The notes beneath the pieces are model-generated. The model was not told the origin of the DNA. It saw nothing but the letters and a program-made list of their open reading frames with translations, and did not search any database. From NCBI RefSeq assembly GCF_029382225.1, contig NZ_JARLTC010000033.1:62001-126000 (forward strand): DNA of 64,000 nucleotides, written 5' to 3'. Numbering within the stretch: position 1 is the stretch's first letter; each line of letters begins with the position of its first letter. The DNA comes from Spongiactinospora sp. TRM90649. GTDB taxonomy: Bacteria > Actinomycetota > Actinomycetes > Streptosporangiales > Streptosporangiaceae. The position numbers and the translations under genes were made by a program. Of the stretch, positions 52,154 to 60,624 are shown piece by piece.

Positions 52154-53324
52154 CCGGCAGGGCGGTCAGCCCACCGCTCATCGACCGCGAGTCGATGCTC
52201 AGCTCGTCGACCGCGCACCCCAGCTTCATGGTGGGGAACCGGGCCGCGAGCCGGGAGAAGACGGCCTTCAGCTCCATCCGGGCCAGCGGCGCGCCGATGC
52301 AGTAGCGCGAGCCGTGGCCGAAGGTCAGGTGCGGCAACGGCTCGCGGCCGAGGTCGAAGCGGTCCGCGTCGGCGAACACGGTGGCGTCGTGGTTGGCGGC
52401 GCCGTTGTCCAGCAGCACCAGGTCGCCCGTCTTCACCTGGGCGCCCTCGAACTCGAAGTCGGTGCGGGCGTAGCGGGGGATTCCCCGGCCGCCCAGCCGG
52501 GGGGCGCGCAGGACCTCCTCCACCGCCGCGTCGATCCGCGCCGGGTCCTCGGCCAGGGCCCGCCACTGGCCGGGGGTGGCCAGCAGCCACAGCACGCCCA
52601 GGCCGATCGTCGTCACGGTGGTCTCGTGCCCGGCGAACAGCAGGGACATCCCCAGACCTGCCGCCTCGTCGTCCGACACGCCCTCGGTGGCGGCCAGCCG
52701 GGAGATCACGTCGGCGTCGGGGTCGCCCTCGGCGCGTTTGCAGGCCACCAGCTCGCGGCCGTAGACGAACAGGTCGGCGAAGCCCTGCGTGGAGCGGGCC
52801 CGGTCGGTGGCGTCGGCGGCGGCCATGGTCCAGGCCCGAAAGCGGGTCCGGTCGTCGAACGGCACGCCGAGCAGCTCGCAGATCACCGCGATCGGCAGCG
52901 GCAGCGCCAGCGAGACGTGCAGGTCGGCCGGGGGACCGGCGGCCTCGATCTGGTCCAGGAACTCGCCGGTGAAGGTCTCGACGCTCTCCCGCAGAGCGCG
53001 CATGCGCCTGGGGGAGAAGTGCGGCTGCAGCAGTGCGCGCATCCGGGTGTGGTCGGCGTGCTCGGTGTCGAAGTCGCCCATCGGCCCGCCGAACATCACC
53101 GACTCGCCCATCCGGGAGGCGCGTTCGGGGTCGCGGTGGGCGCGGCCGAGACGGTCGTCGTCGAGCAGGCCGCGGACCTCCCGGTAGCCGGTCACCAGCC
53201 AGCCCGGGTGCCCCACGGCGGTGCGGATCGGATGGATCGGGCTTTGTGCCTGTAGCCTGCGCAGCAACGGGGCAGGGTGGAGCAGATCGGGTTGCGCGAA
53301 CGGGAGTCGCACGGGATCTGTCAT
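52143..53324 (-). CDS. Cytochrome P450
   Basis: 393 residues, soluble bacterial class. I-helix LLFAGHETTVTT (oxygen activation), K-helix EEVLR, and the haem-binding loop FGHGSRYCIGAPLAR with the thiolate ligand Cys342 are present. The consensus His/Arg before Cys is Arg-Tyr here. ATG 53324 has GGGGGAA five nt upstream; the open frame above it is not conserved. It needs ferredoxin and reductase partners that are not nearby. Substrate unknown; similar P450s tailor natural products. Confidence 0.92.
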   Translation of the reverse strand: MTDPVRLPFAQPDLLHPAPLLRRLQAQSPIHPIRTAVGHPGWLVTGYREVRGLLDDDRLGRAHRDPERASRMGESVMFGGPMGDFDTEHADHTRMRALLQPHFSPRRMRALRESVETFTGEFLDQIEAAGPPADLHVSLALPLPIAVICELLGVPFDDRTRFRAWTMAAADATDRARSTQGFADLFVYGRELVACKRAEGDPDADVISRLAATEGVSDDEAAGLGMSLLFAGHETTVTTIGLGVLWLLATPGQWRALAEDPARIDAAVEEVLRAPRLGGRGIPRYARTDFEFEGAQVKTGDLVLLDNGAANHDATVFADADRFDLGREPLPHLTFGHGSRYCIGAPLARMELKAVFSRLAARFPTMKLGCAVDELSIDSRSMSGGLTALPVTW

Positions 53325-53475
53325 GGTTCCCCCAAACACATGAGGAGACATATCCCCATACTCCCCCTCCATGGTCGCCAAGGCAGCGCATATCGCCACT
53401 CGGAGGTTGTCGAATCCGACGGCGCGCCGATCGTCAGAGGAGTGAGAGGCAACGAGCCTCGGATGGAGGACTCAG

Positions 53476-53874
53476 ATGAATCCACGGCTCAACACGATCG
53501 ATCTCATCGTCGCCGACCTGGAGGCGGCGATGGCGTTCTACGCCCGGCTCGGCCTGGACTTCAAGGTCGATCCGCAGGCGCCCGAGCACGCCGGCTGCGA
53601 CCTGCCGAACGGGCTGCACGTCATGCTGGACGGCGAGGGCTTCCGCACGCCGTTCATGCCCGGCTGGACCCGGCCGCAGGGCGGCCCGCGCGCCCTGCTG
53701 TGCTTCGAGTTCGACGGCCCGGCCGAGGTGGACGCCGCCTATGCCGACCTGACCGGGGCCGGGCACCGGGGGATCGCCGCGCCGTTCGACGCGTTCTGGG
53801 GCATGCGCTACGCGACCGTGGCCGATCCCGACGGCAACGGCGTCGATCTGTACGCGAGCCTCCCGGCGAGCTGA
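53476..53874 (+). CDS. VOC-family protein
   Basis: 132 residues: NTIDLIVADLEAAMAFYARL, GLDFKVDPQAPEHAGCDLPN, ALLCFEFDGPAEVDAAYADL and GMRYATVADPDGNGVDLYAS. The C-terminal DPDGNxxDL loop usually supplies the metal-binding acid. First gene of a three-gene operon with the YCII-like protein and ECF42 sigma factor. Confidence 0.87.
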   Translation: MNPRLNTIDLIVADLEAAMAFYARLGLDFKVDPQAPEHAGCDLPNGLHVMLDGEGFRTPFMPGWTRPQGGPRALLCFEFDGPAEVDAAYADLTGAGHRGIAAPFDAFWGMRYATVADPDGNGVDLYASLPAS

Positions 53875-53896
53875 GCGCGAGGAAAGGAGAACAGGC

Positions 53897-54235
53897 GTGA
53901 AGTACGTGCTGATGTTCATCGAGACCGAGGAGTTCACCCAGCGGCTGGAGGCGATGGGCGACCTGGAGCGGGAGGCCGCCTACGCGGCCGTCGGGCAGTG
54001 GTTCGACGACCACGCCGACAAGATCACCCACCACGCGCACCTGGCGCCGGTGCACACCGCGACCACGGTGCGCCTGGGGCAGGGCGACCCGGTCGTCACC
54101 GACGGGCCGTTCGTGGAGGGCAAGGAGGTGGTCAGCGGATTCGCCGAGCTGGAGGTGGCCGACCTGGACGAGGCGCTGAAGGTGGCCCGCTCCTGGCCGG
54201 CCTGCCCGATCGTGGAGATCCGCCCGGTCTCATGA
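53897..54235 (+). CDS. YCII-related (DGPF-domain) protein
   Basis: 112 residues. MKYVLMFIETEEFTQRLEAM, HAHLAPVHTATTVRLGQGDP, VVTDGPFVEGKEVVSGFAEL and CPIVEIRPV are typical of DGPF proteins encoded with ECF42 sigma factors. GAAAGGAG precedes ATG 53897. Its stop overlaps the sigma factor start (ATGA). The biochemical role of the family is not known. Confidence 0.9.
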   Translation: MKYVLMFIETEEFTQRLEAMGDLEREAAYAAVGQWFDDHADKITHHAHLAPVHTATTVRLGQGDPVVTDGPFVEGKEVVSGFAELEVADLDEALKVARSWPACPIVEIRPVS

Positions 54236-55452
54236 GCGACGCCGATCACCGGTCCGAGCCGGTGAGCCGGGAGGTGCTGGCCCGCGTGGTGCGTGAGCAC
54301 GCGGGCCGCCTCGCCGCCTCCCTGGTCTCCCTGCTGGGCGACTTCGCCGCCGCCGAGGACCTGGTGCAGGACGCGGTCGAGACGGCGCTGCGCCGCTGGC
54401 CCGCCGAGGGGATCCCGGACCGGCCGGACGCCTGGCTGTTCACCGTGGCCCGGCGGCGCGGCCTGGACGTGCTGCGCCGCGAGTCGAACTACCGGGCCAA
54501 GCTCGCCCAGTTGCCCTGGCCGGATCCCACCCCACGTGACGACCGGCTCAGGCTGATCTTCATCTGCTGCCACCCGGCGCTCTCGCGGGCGGCGCAGATC
54601 GCGCTGACCCTGCGGGTGGTGTGCGGGCTGAGCACGGCGCAGATCGCCGCCGCGTTCGTCGTGCCCGAGACGACGGTGGGACAGCGCATCACCCGCGCCA
54701 AGCGGAAGATCGGCGAGACCGGCATCCCGTACCGCCTGCCCGCCCCCGAGGACCTGCCGGAGCGGCTGGGCGGCGTGCTGGCGGTCATCTACCTGCTGTT
54801 CAACGAGGGCTACCTGTCCAGTGACAGCGCGCACGCCCAGGCCCGCCCTCTGGTGGAGGACGCCGAGTGGTTGGCCGCGCTGCTGGTGAACCTGATGCCA
54901 AGGGAGCCGGAGGCGGCCGGGCTGCTGGCGCTGATCCGGCTGCACCGGGCGCGCGGCGCGGCCCGCTTCGACGCCGAGGGACGGCTGGTGCTGCTGGCCG
55001 ACCAGGACCGCTCGCTGTGGGACCACGCCGCCATCGCCGAGGCGACCACGATGCTGACCCGGACGGCACGCGCCCACCGCCGCCCCGGCCAGTATCAGGT
55101 GCAGGCGGCGATCGTGGCCTGCCATGCCGAGGCCGCCTACTTCGCGGCCACCGACTGGGCGCAGATCCTAGTGCTGTACGACATGCTGGTGCGCCTGACT
55201 CCCTCGCCGGTCGCCCGGCTGCACCGGGCCATCGCGCTGCACCACGTCAAGGGACCCGAGATCGCCCTGGCCGAGCTGGCGTCCCTGGAACGGGAGCTGG
55301 CGCGCTACCCGCTGCTGCACGCCACCCGGGCCGAACTGCTGCGCGCGCTCGGCCGTCGCGAAGAGGCCCGCCGCTGCGACGAACGGGCGCTGGAGCTGAC
55401 CGCCAACCCCGCCCAGCAGGCCCTGCTGGCCGAACGGCTGGACTGGTCCTGA
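54232..55452 (+). CDS. ECF42-type sigma factor with DUF6596 C-terminal domain
   Basis: 406 residues. Region 2: LLGDFAAAEDLVQDAVETAL, PDRPDAWLFTVARRRGLDVL; region 4: ALTLRVVCGLSTAQIAAAFV, ETTVGQRITRAKRKI. A long C-terminal extension (RLGGVLAVIYLLFNEGYLSS, LALIRLHRARGAARFDAEGR, LHRAIALHHVKGPEIALAEL) is the TPR-like DUF6596 domain that takes the place of an anti-sigma factor. Translationally coupled to the DGPF gene, its usual target and partner. Confidence 0.93.
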   Translation: MSDADHRSEPVSREVLARVVREHAGRLAASLVSLLGDFAAAEDLVQDAVETALRRWPAEGIPDRPDAWLFTVARRRGLDVLRRESNYRAKLAQLPWPDPTPRDDRLRLIFICCHPALSRAAQIALTLRVVCGLSTAQIAAAFVVPETTVGQRITRAKRKIGETGIPYRLPAPEDLPERLGGVLAVIYLLFNEGYLSSDSAHAQARPLVEDAEWLAALLVNLMPREPEAAGLLALIRLHRARGAARFDAEGRLVLLADQDRSLWDHAAIAEATTMLTRTARAHRRPGQYQVQAAIVACHAEAAYFAATDWAQILVLYDMLVRLTPSPVARLHRAIALHHVKGPEIALAELASLERELARYPLLHATRAELLRALGRREEARRCDERALELTANPAQQALLAERLDWS

Positions 55453-55481
55453 CCCGTCCTCCGGGACGGCGGGCGGCGGGC

Positions 55482-55826
55482 TCATGGGGCGGGGGTGGCT
55501 CCGGCGAGGACGGTGGTCACCATCCGGCTCACGGCTTCGGGCTCCGGCGGGGCGCCGGTGCGGTCGGCGTAGAGCAGGTGGCCCGCGCCGATCAGGGTGG
55601 CGGCGAGCGTGTCGACGTCGGCGCTCGACGCGACGCGGCCGAGGTCGCGCTCTTCGCGCAGGTAGGCGCCGATCGCGAGGGCGGCCTCCGTCAGCACCGG
55701 CACGCCGACCGGCCAGGTCTCGCGCAGCCGGGCGCGCAGCTCGTCGTGGAAGGTGACCAGGGCGACGATCGCCACGGCGACCGAGCCGTACACGGCGATG
55801 ATCGCGTCGGTGAGGTGGCCGGCCGG
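55482..55826 (-). pseudogene. TetR-family regulator, C-terminal fragment
   Basis: HLTDAIIAVYGSVAVAIVAL, VTFHDELRARLRETWPV, REERDLGRVASSADVDTLAA and LIGAGHLLYADR match the ligand-binding domain of a TetR protein. The helix-turn-helix half is missing: at about 55820-55830 the sequence changes into a methyltransferase fragment on the opposite strand. An internal ATG (55793) could give a 103-residue product without DNA binding. Confidence 0.65.
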
Positions 55827-56251
55827 CCGCGTTCTGGCACACCTTCGAACTGCCGGGCGGCGTGGCGAGCGCGTTCGCCGAGGTCTGCCGCCGGGTACTG
55901 CCCGGCCCGCTGTCCGCCATCGACCCGAACTCGACCGCCCTGAAGATCTACCGGCCGATGTTCACCAAGACCGCCGAGGGGATCGCGGCGGCGGGCGGGT
56001 TCGGCGAGCCCGAGCAGTGGCATTTCAACTGGCGGCGCGAGTACACCAAGGACGAATGGCTGGACCAGATCCCCACCCAGGGCCTGTTCACCCGGCTCGC
56101 GCCGGACGCGCTGGGGGAGGTCCTGGACACCGTCGGAGCCGCCGTGGACGCGCTCGGCGGCCGGTTCACGCTGTCGTACACCACGGTGGCGGTCACCGCG
56201 ACCCGGCTCACCCCCGCAGCAGCGGCAGCAGACGGTCGCCCTGACGCCTGA
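55827..56251 (+). pseudogene. SAM-dependent methyltransferase, C-terminal fragment
   Basis: AFWHTFELPGGVASAFAEVC, AIDPNSTALKIYRPMFTKTA, EEPEQW-like FGEPEQWHFNWRREYTKDEW, LDQIPTQGLFTRLAPDALGE and RFTLSYTTVAVTATRL are the C-terminal half of a class I methyltransferase. The SAM-binding motif I half is absent; the fragment starts at the junction with the TetR fragment. The 3' end overlaps the LLM gene by 44 bp. Confidence 0.65.
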
Positions 56252-57266
56252 TCTCCGGCAGGTAGGGGGTGTCGGAGAGCACGAAGTGGGTGATGCCGAG
56301 GTCCTGGTACCTGCGCAGTGACCTGGCCACGTCCTCGGCCGAGCCGACCAGCCAGGTGGTGCCCGCCCCGCCGCCGCCCACCTTGCCCGGGGCGGTGTAG
56401 AGGTTGTCGTCGAGCACCTCGCCCCGCGCCGCCAGGTCGAGCAGCCGCCGCTGGCCGACGGCGACCTGCCGGTTCGGGTCGCGGGTGATGGCTCCGGCGG
56501 CCATCCGGGCGACCTTGTCCTCAGCGTCCGCCCACGCCTGGTCGGTGGTGTCGCGCACCAGCGTGGTGATCCGCAGCCCGAACTCCAGCGGCGGATGCTC
56601 GCGGCCGGCCTTGTCGGCGAGCAGCCTGAGCCGCTCGATCCGCTCGGCCACGCCGTCGAGGGGTTCGCCCCAGAAGAGCTGGACGTCGGCCTCGGCCGCG
56701 GCCACCCGCTCGGCGGCGGCCGAGGCGCCGCCGAAGTAGAGGCGGGGGTGCGCGCGCCCGTCCCGCGCGACCGGGCGCGGGACCACGGTCGAGCCGGCGA
56801 CGGCGAAGTGCTCGCCCTGGTAGGTGACGTTCTCCTCGGTCCAGAGCCTGCGCGTGATCTGGAGGAACTCCCTGGTGCGGGCGTAGCGGTGGGCCTGGTC
56901 GCCCTCGCTGTCGCCGTAGGCCGCGAGGTCGTCCTTGCCGGAGACGATGTTGACCAGCACCCGGCCCCCGGTGAGGTGGTCCAGGGTGGCGGCGGCGGAG
57001 GCGAACCTGGCCGGGTGCCAGTAGCCGGGGCGGATCGCGATCAGCGGCTGGAACGTGGCCGTCCGCGCGGCCAGCGCGGCGGCGACGGTGAAGGTGTCGG
57101 GCCGTCCCCAGCCGGTGCCGATCAGCGCGCCGTCCCAGCCGTGTCTTTCCAGTGCTTCGGCGTAGCCGGTGAGGGTGGCCAGGGTGTTGTGGTCCACCAC
57201 CGTGTCGTCGCCACGGTGGCCGGGCTCTGCCTGATTGGGGATGTACCAGAGAAACTGAAGGCTCAT
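56208..57266 (-). CDS. LLM-class flavin-dependent monooxygenase (SsuD-like)
   Basis: 352 residues. QFLWYIPNQAEPGHRGDDTV, GYAEALERHGWDGALIGTGW, FQPLIAIRPGYWHPARFASA, TLDHLTGGRVLVNIVSGKDD and RLYFGGASAAAERVAAAEAD follow the alkanesulfonate monooxygenase family, which uses reduced FMN and oxygen to release sulfite from organosulfonates. GAAGTCCC-type ribosome site lies upstream of ATG 57266. Divergent from the aldo/keto reductase gene across a palindrome. Confidence 0.9.
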   Translation of the reverse strand: MSLQFLWYIPNQAEPGHRGDDTVVDHNTLATLTGYAEALERHGWDGALIGTGWGRPDTFTVAAALAARTATFQPLIAIRPGYWHPARFASAAATLDHLTGGRVLVNIVSGKDDLAAYGDSEGDQAHRYARTREFLQITRRLWTEENVTYQGEHFAVAGSTVVPRPVARDGRAHPRLYFGGASAAAERVAAAEADVQLFWGEPLDGVAERIERLRLLADKAGREHPPLEFGLRITTLVRDTTDQAWADAEDKVARMAAGAITRDPNRQVAVGQRRLLDLAARGEVLDDNLYTAPGKVGGGGAGTTWLVGSAEDVARSLRRYQDLGITHFVLSDTPYLPEIRRQGDRLLPLLRG

Positions 57267-57288
57267 CAGTGGGACTTCCTGTTGTAAA

Positions 57289-57307
57289 ACCTACTCTTCA
57301 TGTAGGT
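57289..57307. promoter_or_regulatory. Operator between LLM and aldo/keto reductase genes
   Basis: ACCTAC (57289-57294) and GTAGGT (57302-57307) form a perfect inverted repeat with a 7-bp spacer in the 80-bp divergent promoter. The regulator is not evident; the truncated TetR at 55482 is a candidate from position. Confidence 0.5.
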
Positions 57308-57346
57308 AAAGTATAGATCGGGATGGAATCGACAGGAAGAAGCCAG

Positions 57347-58396
57347 ATGACGATCAAGGTCAACCGGAGGCTCGGCCGTACCGGCGTGCCGATCAGCCCG
57401 CTCACCCTGGGCGCCATGAACTTCGGCCGCTGGCAGGAGGAGGCCGAGAGCGCGCGGATCATCCACGCCGCCCTCGACGCCGGCGTCACGGCCATCGACA
57501 CCGCCGACGTCTACGGACAGGGGGCGTCGGAGGAGATCGTCGGGCGGGCGATCAAGGACCGCCGCGACGACGTCTTCCTGGCCACCAAGTTCCACGGGCA
57601 GATCGGCGAGGATCCCCGGCACGCCGGGAACTCCCGGCACTGGATCCTGCGCGCGGTGGAGGACAGCCTGCGCCGGCTCGGCACCGACCACATCGACCTC
57701 TACCAGGCGCACCGGCCGGACCTGCACACCGACCTGCTGGAGACGCTGACCACCCTCGACGGCCTGATCAGGCAGGGCAAGATCCGCTACTACGGCACCT
57801 CGGTCTTCCCCGCCCACCAGCTCGTCGAGGCGCACTGGCTGGCCGACAAGCACGGGCTGATCGCCCCGCACACCGAGCAGTCGCCCTACTCCCTGCTGGT
57901 CCGCGGCGCCGAGCGCGAGGTGTTCCCGGTCACGCGCAGGTACGGCGTGGGCGTCGTCGCCTACGGCCCGCTGGCGGCGGGCTGGCTGTCCGGGAAGTAC
58001 CGGATCGGCGGCGAGCAGCCGCCGTCGGCCCGCGCCGACCAGGTGCCCGGCCGGTTCGACATCGCGTCGGAGCGCAACCGGCGCAAGCTGGCCGCCGCCG
58101 ACGCGCTGGCCCGGCTCGCCGAGGAGCACGGCCTGACGCTGGTCGACCTGGCGGTGGCGTTCGCGCTCAACCACCCGGCGGTGAGCAGCGTGATCATCGG
58201 GCCGCGCACGTCAGAGCACCTGGAGAGCTATCTGAAGGCGGCCGATGCGGAACTCGGCGACGACCTCCTGGATCGCATCGACGAGATAGTGGATCCGGGC
58301 ACCCACTTCCTCGAACGCGACACCGGCCGCGACACGCCGTCCCTGCGGCCGGAGGCGCTGCGGCGCGGCCGTACCGGCGAGGACTCACGCCCATGA
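57347..58396 (+). CDS. Aldo/keto reductase
   Basis: 349 residues, (beta/alpha)8 barrel. Catalytic tetrad Asp51 and Tyr56 (AIDTADVYGQG), Lys81 (ATKFHG) and His122 (YQAHRPD); cofactor-binding segments SPYSLLVRGAEREVFPVTRR and SSVIIGPRTSEHLESYL. Reduces carbonyls with NADPH. CAGGAAG lies eight nt before ATG 57347; ATG 57323 is an alternative. Its stop overlaps the start of a second reductase-like ORF at 58393. Confidence 0.92.
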   Translation: MTIKVNRRLGRTGVPISPLTLGAMNFGRWQEEAESARIIHAALDAGVTAIDTADVYGQGASEEIVGRAIKDRRDDVFLATKFHGQIGEDPRHAGNSRHWILRAVEDSLRRLGTDHIDLYQAHRPDLHTDLLETLTTLDGLIRQGKIRYYGTSVFPAHQLVEAHWLADKHGLIAPHTEQSPYSLLVRGAEREVFPVTRRYGVGVVAYGPLAAGWLSGKYRIGGEQPPSARADQVPGRFDIASERNRRKLAAADALARLAEEHGLTLVDLAVAFALNHPAVSSVIIGPRTSEHLESYLKAADAELGDDLLDRIDEIVDPGTHFLERDTGRDTPSLRPEALRRGRTGEDSRP

Positions 58397-58743
58397 GCCA
58401 CGGCGCCTTCGAGACGACCTACGCGGCGGCCGGGGACCGCTACGAGAGGCTGGAGTACCGCCGCACCGGCAACTCCGGCCTGCGCCTCGCACCGCTGTCG
58501 GTGACGATCGAAGGGTTCGGCGGGCAGGGTGATCCACGGAAAGTGGCCCGGCTGCGAGCCGCCATCAACGCGACGTGCCGGGTCGCGGCGGGGGATCGGC
58601 GGACCAGTTATCACGCGACCAGTGAGCGCATCACAATCGGGATCGCGGGGCCGGACGCGCGTGAGCGGATCGCGGTGCTGCGCCGGCAGCTTGCCAAGAT
58701 CGGCGGCAGCCGCGGCTGGACGATCACCGAAGATCTGAACTGA
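58393..58743 (+). pseudogene. Chimeric ORF: aldo/keto reductase N-terminus joined to foreign tail
   Basis: The first 36 residues (TYAAAGDRYERLEYRRTGNS, GLRLAPLS) are the start of an MgrA/YghZ-type aldo/keto reductase, translationally coupled to the gene before it. From about 58500 the frame continues into VARLRAAINATCRVAAGDRR and IGIAGPDARERIAVLRRQLA, a basic helical tail unrelated to reductases and ending at TGA 58743. A deletion or transposon-derived rearrangement joined the two. The origin of the tail is unknown. Confidence 0.55.
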
Positions 58744-58828
58744 CCCAGTTCTCACAGTGAGTGAGGGTGGTGACTGTGTGTGGATCGCAGAAATGATCGT
58801 TATCGAGACGCGAGATCGATACCTCCGC

Positions 58829-59111
58829 CCCGACCGGGCGGCTGCAGTTTCACATGTTCGGCGCGTTCGATGAGTTCCTGCGTGAGCTCATCGTCGAGGG
58901 CACGCTCGAAGGGCTGGCCTCCGCGCGAGCTCGCGGCCGTGTCGGTGGCCGGCCGCGGGCGATGGACGCCGATGGAATCGAGATGGCCCGAGCGCTGTAT
59001 GAGATGAAGGGCTAAGACGGAAAGCGCAAGTACACCGTCCAGCAGATCGCGGACCGGCTCGGCGTCGGCCGCACCACCATTTACCGGAATCTCGACACCG
59101 AGCCCACGTAA
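58829..59111 (+). pseudogene. Serine resolvase, C-terminal remnant with in-frame stop
   Basis: TGRLQFHMFGAFDEFLRELI, VEGTLEGLASARARGRVGGR and, after TAA at 59012-59014, KYTVQQIADRLGVGRTTIYR NL match the C-terminal half of Tn3-type resolvases, including the HTH. The catalytic Ser domain is absent. It resembles the resolvase of element II (LIVANTNDGLASARARGRVG). Nothing else is supported between 59112 and 59329. Confidence 0.75.
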
Positions 59112-59329
59112 GGGCCCAGTCAGGTGCCGAACCACCAACCTCAGCCGGCAGAGGAGTCCAGACGTGAGCACGATGGAGGAACCGGACCTCGGCAGCATCG
59201 TCGCGGTCAACTGGAGTTATCCCAACCGCATCTTCATCCTCATCGGTGACGGTGACGGTGACGGCGGCGTCGGTAACGGGGCAGTTTGGAGCAGGTCGGC
59301 GCTTAGGCCGGCCGGTTGCAACCGAGCCG

Positions 59330-59788
59330 CTAGCGGACCGGTAGTGGGGTGCCGTGCTGGTTGGTGGGGCGGGGTCCGTGGATACGCCGGTCTGCCTCGG
59401 TGATGCGCATGTCGTTGATGCTGGCCTCACGGCGGCTCATGAGTCCCTCGGGGGTGAACTCCCACAGTTCGTTGCCGTAGCTGCGCCACCATTGGCCGGT
59501 CGGGTCCTGGCATTCGTACTGGAAGCGCACTGCGATCCGGTTGTCGCGAAATCCCCACAGTTCCTTGCGGAGCGCGTAGTCCAGTTCTCGGTCCCACTTG
59601 TGCCGCAGGAATATGATGATCTCGGTGCGGCCCGTGATGAACTGGTCACGGTTGCGCCAGACGGAGTTCTCGGTGTAAGCCAGTGCCACACGCTCGGGGT
59701 TGCGGGTGTTCCAGGCGTCCTCTGCGGTCTGGACCTTCTCCAGCGCGGTTTCCAGCGTGAAGGGCGGGAAGGGCGGTCGTGCTGTCAT
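59330..59788 (-). CDS. DUF1348 / SnoaL-like protein (NTF2 fold)
   Basis: 152 residues. LEKVQTAEDAWNTRNPERVA, LAYTENSVWRNRDQFITGRT, EIIIFLRHKWDRELDYALRK, ELWGFRDNRIAVRFQYECQD and MSRREASINDMRI define the DUF1348 family. Such proteins fold like NTF2; function unknown. GAGGCC lies upstream of ATG 59788. Same strand as the MOSC and AhpD-like genes, so likely one stress-related cluster. Confidence 0.87.
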   Translation of the reverse strand: MTARPPFPPFTLETALEKVQTAEDAWNTRNPERVALAYTENSVWRNRDQFITGRTEIIIFLRHKWDRELDYALRKELWGFRDNRIAVRFQYECQDPTGQWWRSYGNELWEFTPEGLMSRREASINDMRITEADRRIHGPRPTNQHGTPLPVR

Positions 59789-59887
59789 GGTGGCCTCCTT
59801 GACCAATGGGGTGGAGTGGTTGGTGGTCCGCACGACCATGTGCGGGCGAGCGGGGTCAGACGGTGCGCCGCCCCTCGCCACCGGGGA

Positions 59888-60580
59888 TTACAGGCTGTAG
59901 GGGCGGCCGAGAATCCCGCCGCCAAGGTGTGCGGGCTCGGCGGTGGTTGGTCGACGGTCGACCCGGTCGCCAAGATGGACGGTGCCGGGGCGGATGACCC
60001 AGCAGTTGAGAGCGAGTTCGTTGCCGAAGCGCTGTCGGATGCGGCGGAACACCTCCAGGTCCTGGGTTCCGCTGTCTGGGTCTATGGACGTGACGATGCA
60101 GCGCTGCCGCATCGAGTGGACCCCGATGATCGCCTCGCCGATGACAAGCTCGTGGCCGGGCCAGGAGTGTTCGGCGCCCGGGGGCACACCGCCGATGAGC
60201 AGATTGGGACGAAGACGGCGGATGTCGGCGTTGAGCTCGGCCACGGTGCCGTCGGTGGCGACGAGCAGGTTGAGGACGTCGAAGCGTTCTGGCCCGCGAT
60301 AGCCGACCAGACGTGCCTGTGGGCCGGCGACCGTTCTTATGACCTGAGTGGCCTTGATGGTGTTCCACAGGTGACCGGCCACCCGTGGAACACCATCAAG
60401 GCCGGTGGCCGCATGTACGGTGAGCAGCCCATGACGGGTACGACCGGTGAGCGGGCCGTGCGGACTGGCGACGTGCACGACCCGATCCCCGCTGAGTCCG
60501 TCACCGGTCAGCTGCGCAGTCTTCAGTGCCTCGCCGGACAACGACTTAACCGGGTATCGCCACAGACCGGCGATGTACAT
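59888..60580 (-). CDS. MOSC-domain protein
   Basis: 230 residues. N-terminal beta-barrel MYIAGLWRYPVKSLSGEALK, TAQLTGDGLSGDRVVHVASP, then the MOSC core (FDVLNLLVATDGTVAELNAD, RRLRPNLLIGGVPPGAEHSW, QRCIVTSIDPDSGTQDLEVF). MOSC proteins transfer sulfur via a conserved Cys bound to molybdenum cofactor or a thiol; the candidate is Cys in QRCIVT. ATG 60580 is chosen for the YPVKSL start. A 19-bp perfect inverted repeat lies inside the gene at 60350-60403. Confidence 0.88.
   Translation of the reverse strand: MYIAGLWRYPVKSLSGEALKTAQLTGDGLSGDRVVHVASPHGPLTGRTRHGLLTVHAATGLDGVPRVAGHLWNTIKATQVIRTVAGPQARLVGYRGPERFDVLNLLVATDGTVAELNADIRRLRPNLLIGGVPPGAEHSWPGHELVIGEAIIGVHSMRQRCIVTSIDPDSGTQDLEVFRRIRQRFGNELALNCWVIRPGTVHLGDRVDRRPTTAEPAHLGGGILGRPYSL
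60350..60403. repeat. 19-bp perfect inverted repeat inside MOSC gene
   Basis: GGCCTTGATGGTGTTCCAC (60350-60368) and its exact reverse complement (60385-60403) with a 16-bp spacer. On the coding strand they encode GLDGVP and WNTIKA. The DNA could form a very stable hairpin in the message. Confidence 0.85.
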
Positions 60581-60624
60581 GCGACCCACCCTTCTCAGGT
60601 GATGGTCCACCTGACCGACGTGGG

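Noticed and set aside
59164..59403. Plus-strand ORF starting MEEPDLGSIVAVNWSYPNRI
   Set aside because: The first 25 residues are mildly protein-like, but it then becomes Gly/Asp repeats and overlaps the DUF1348 gene; not enough to call a gene.
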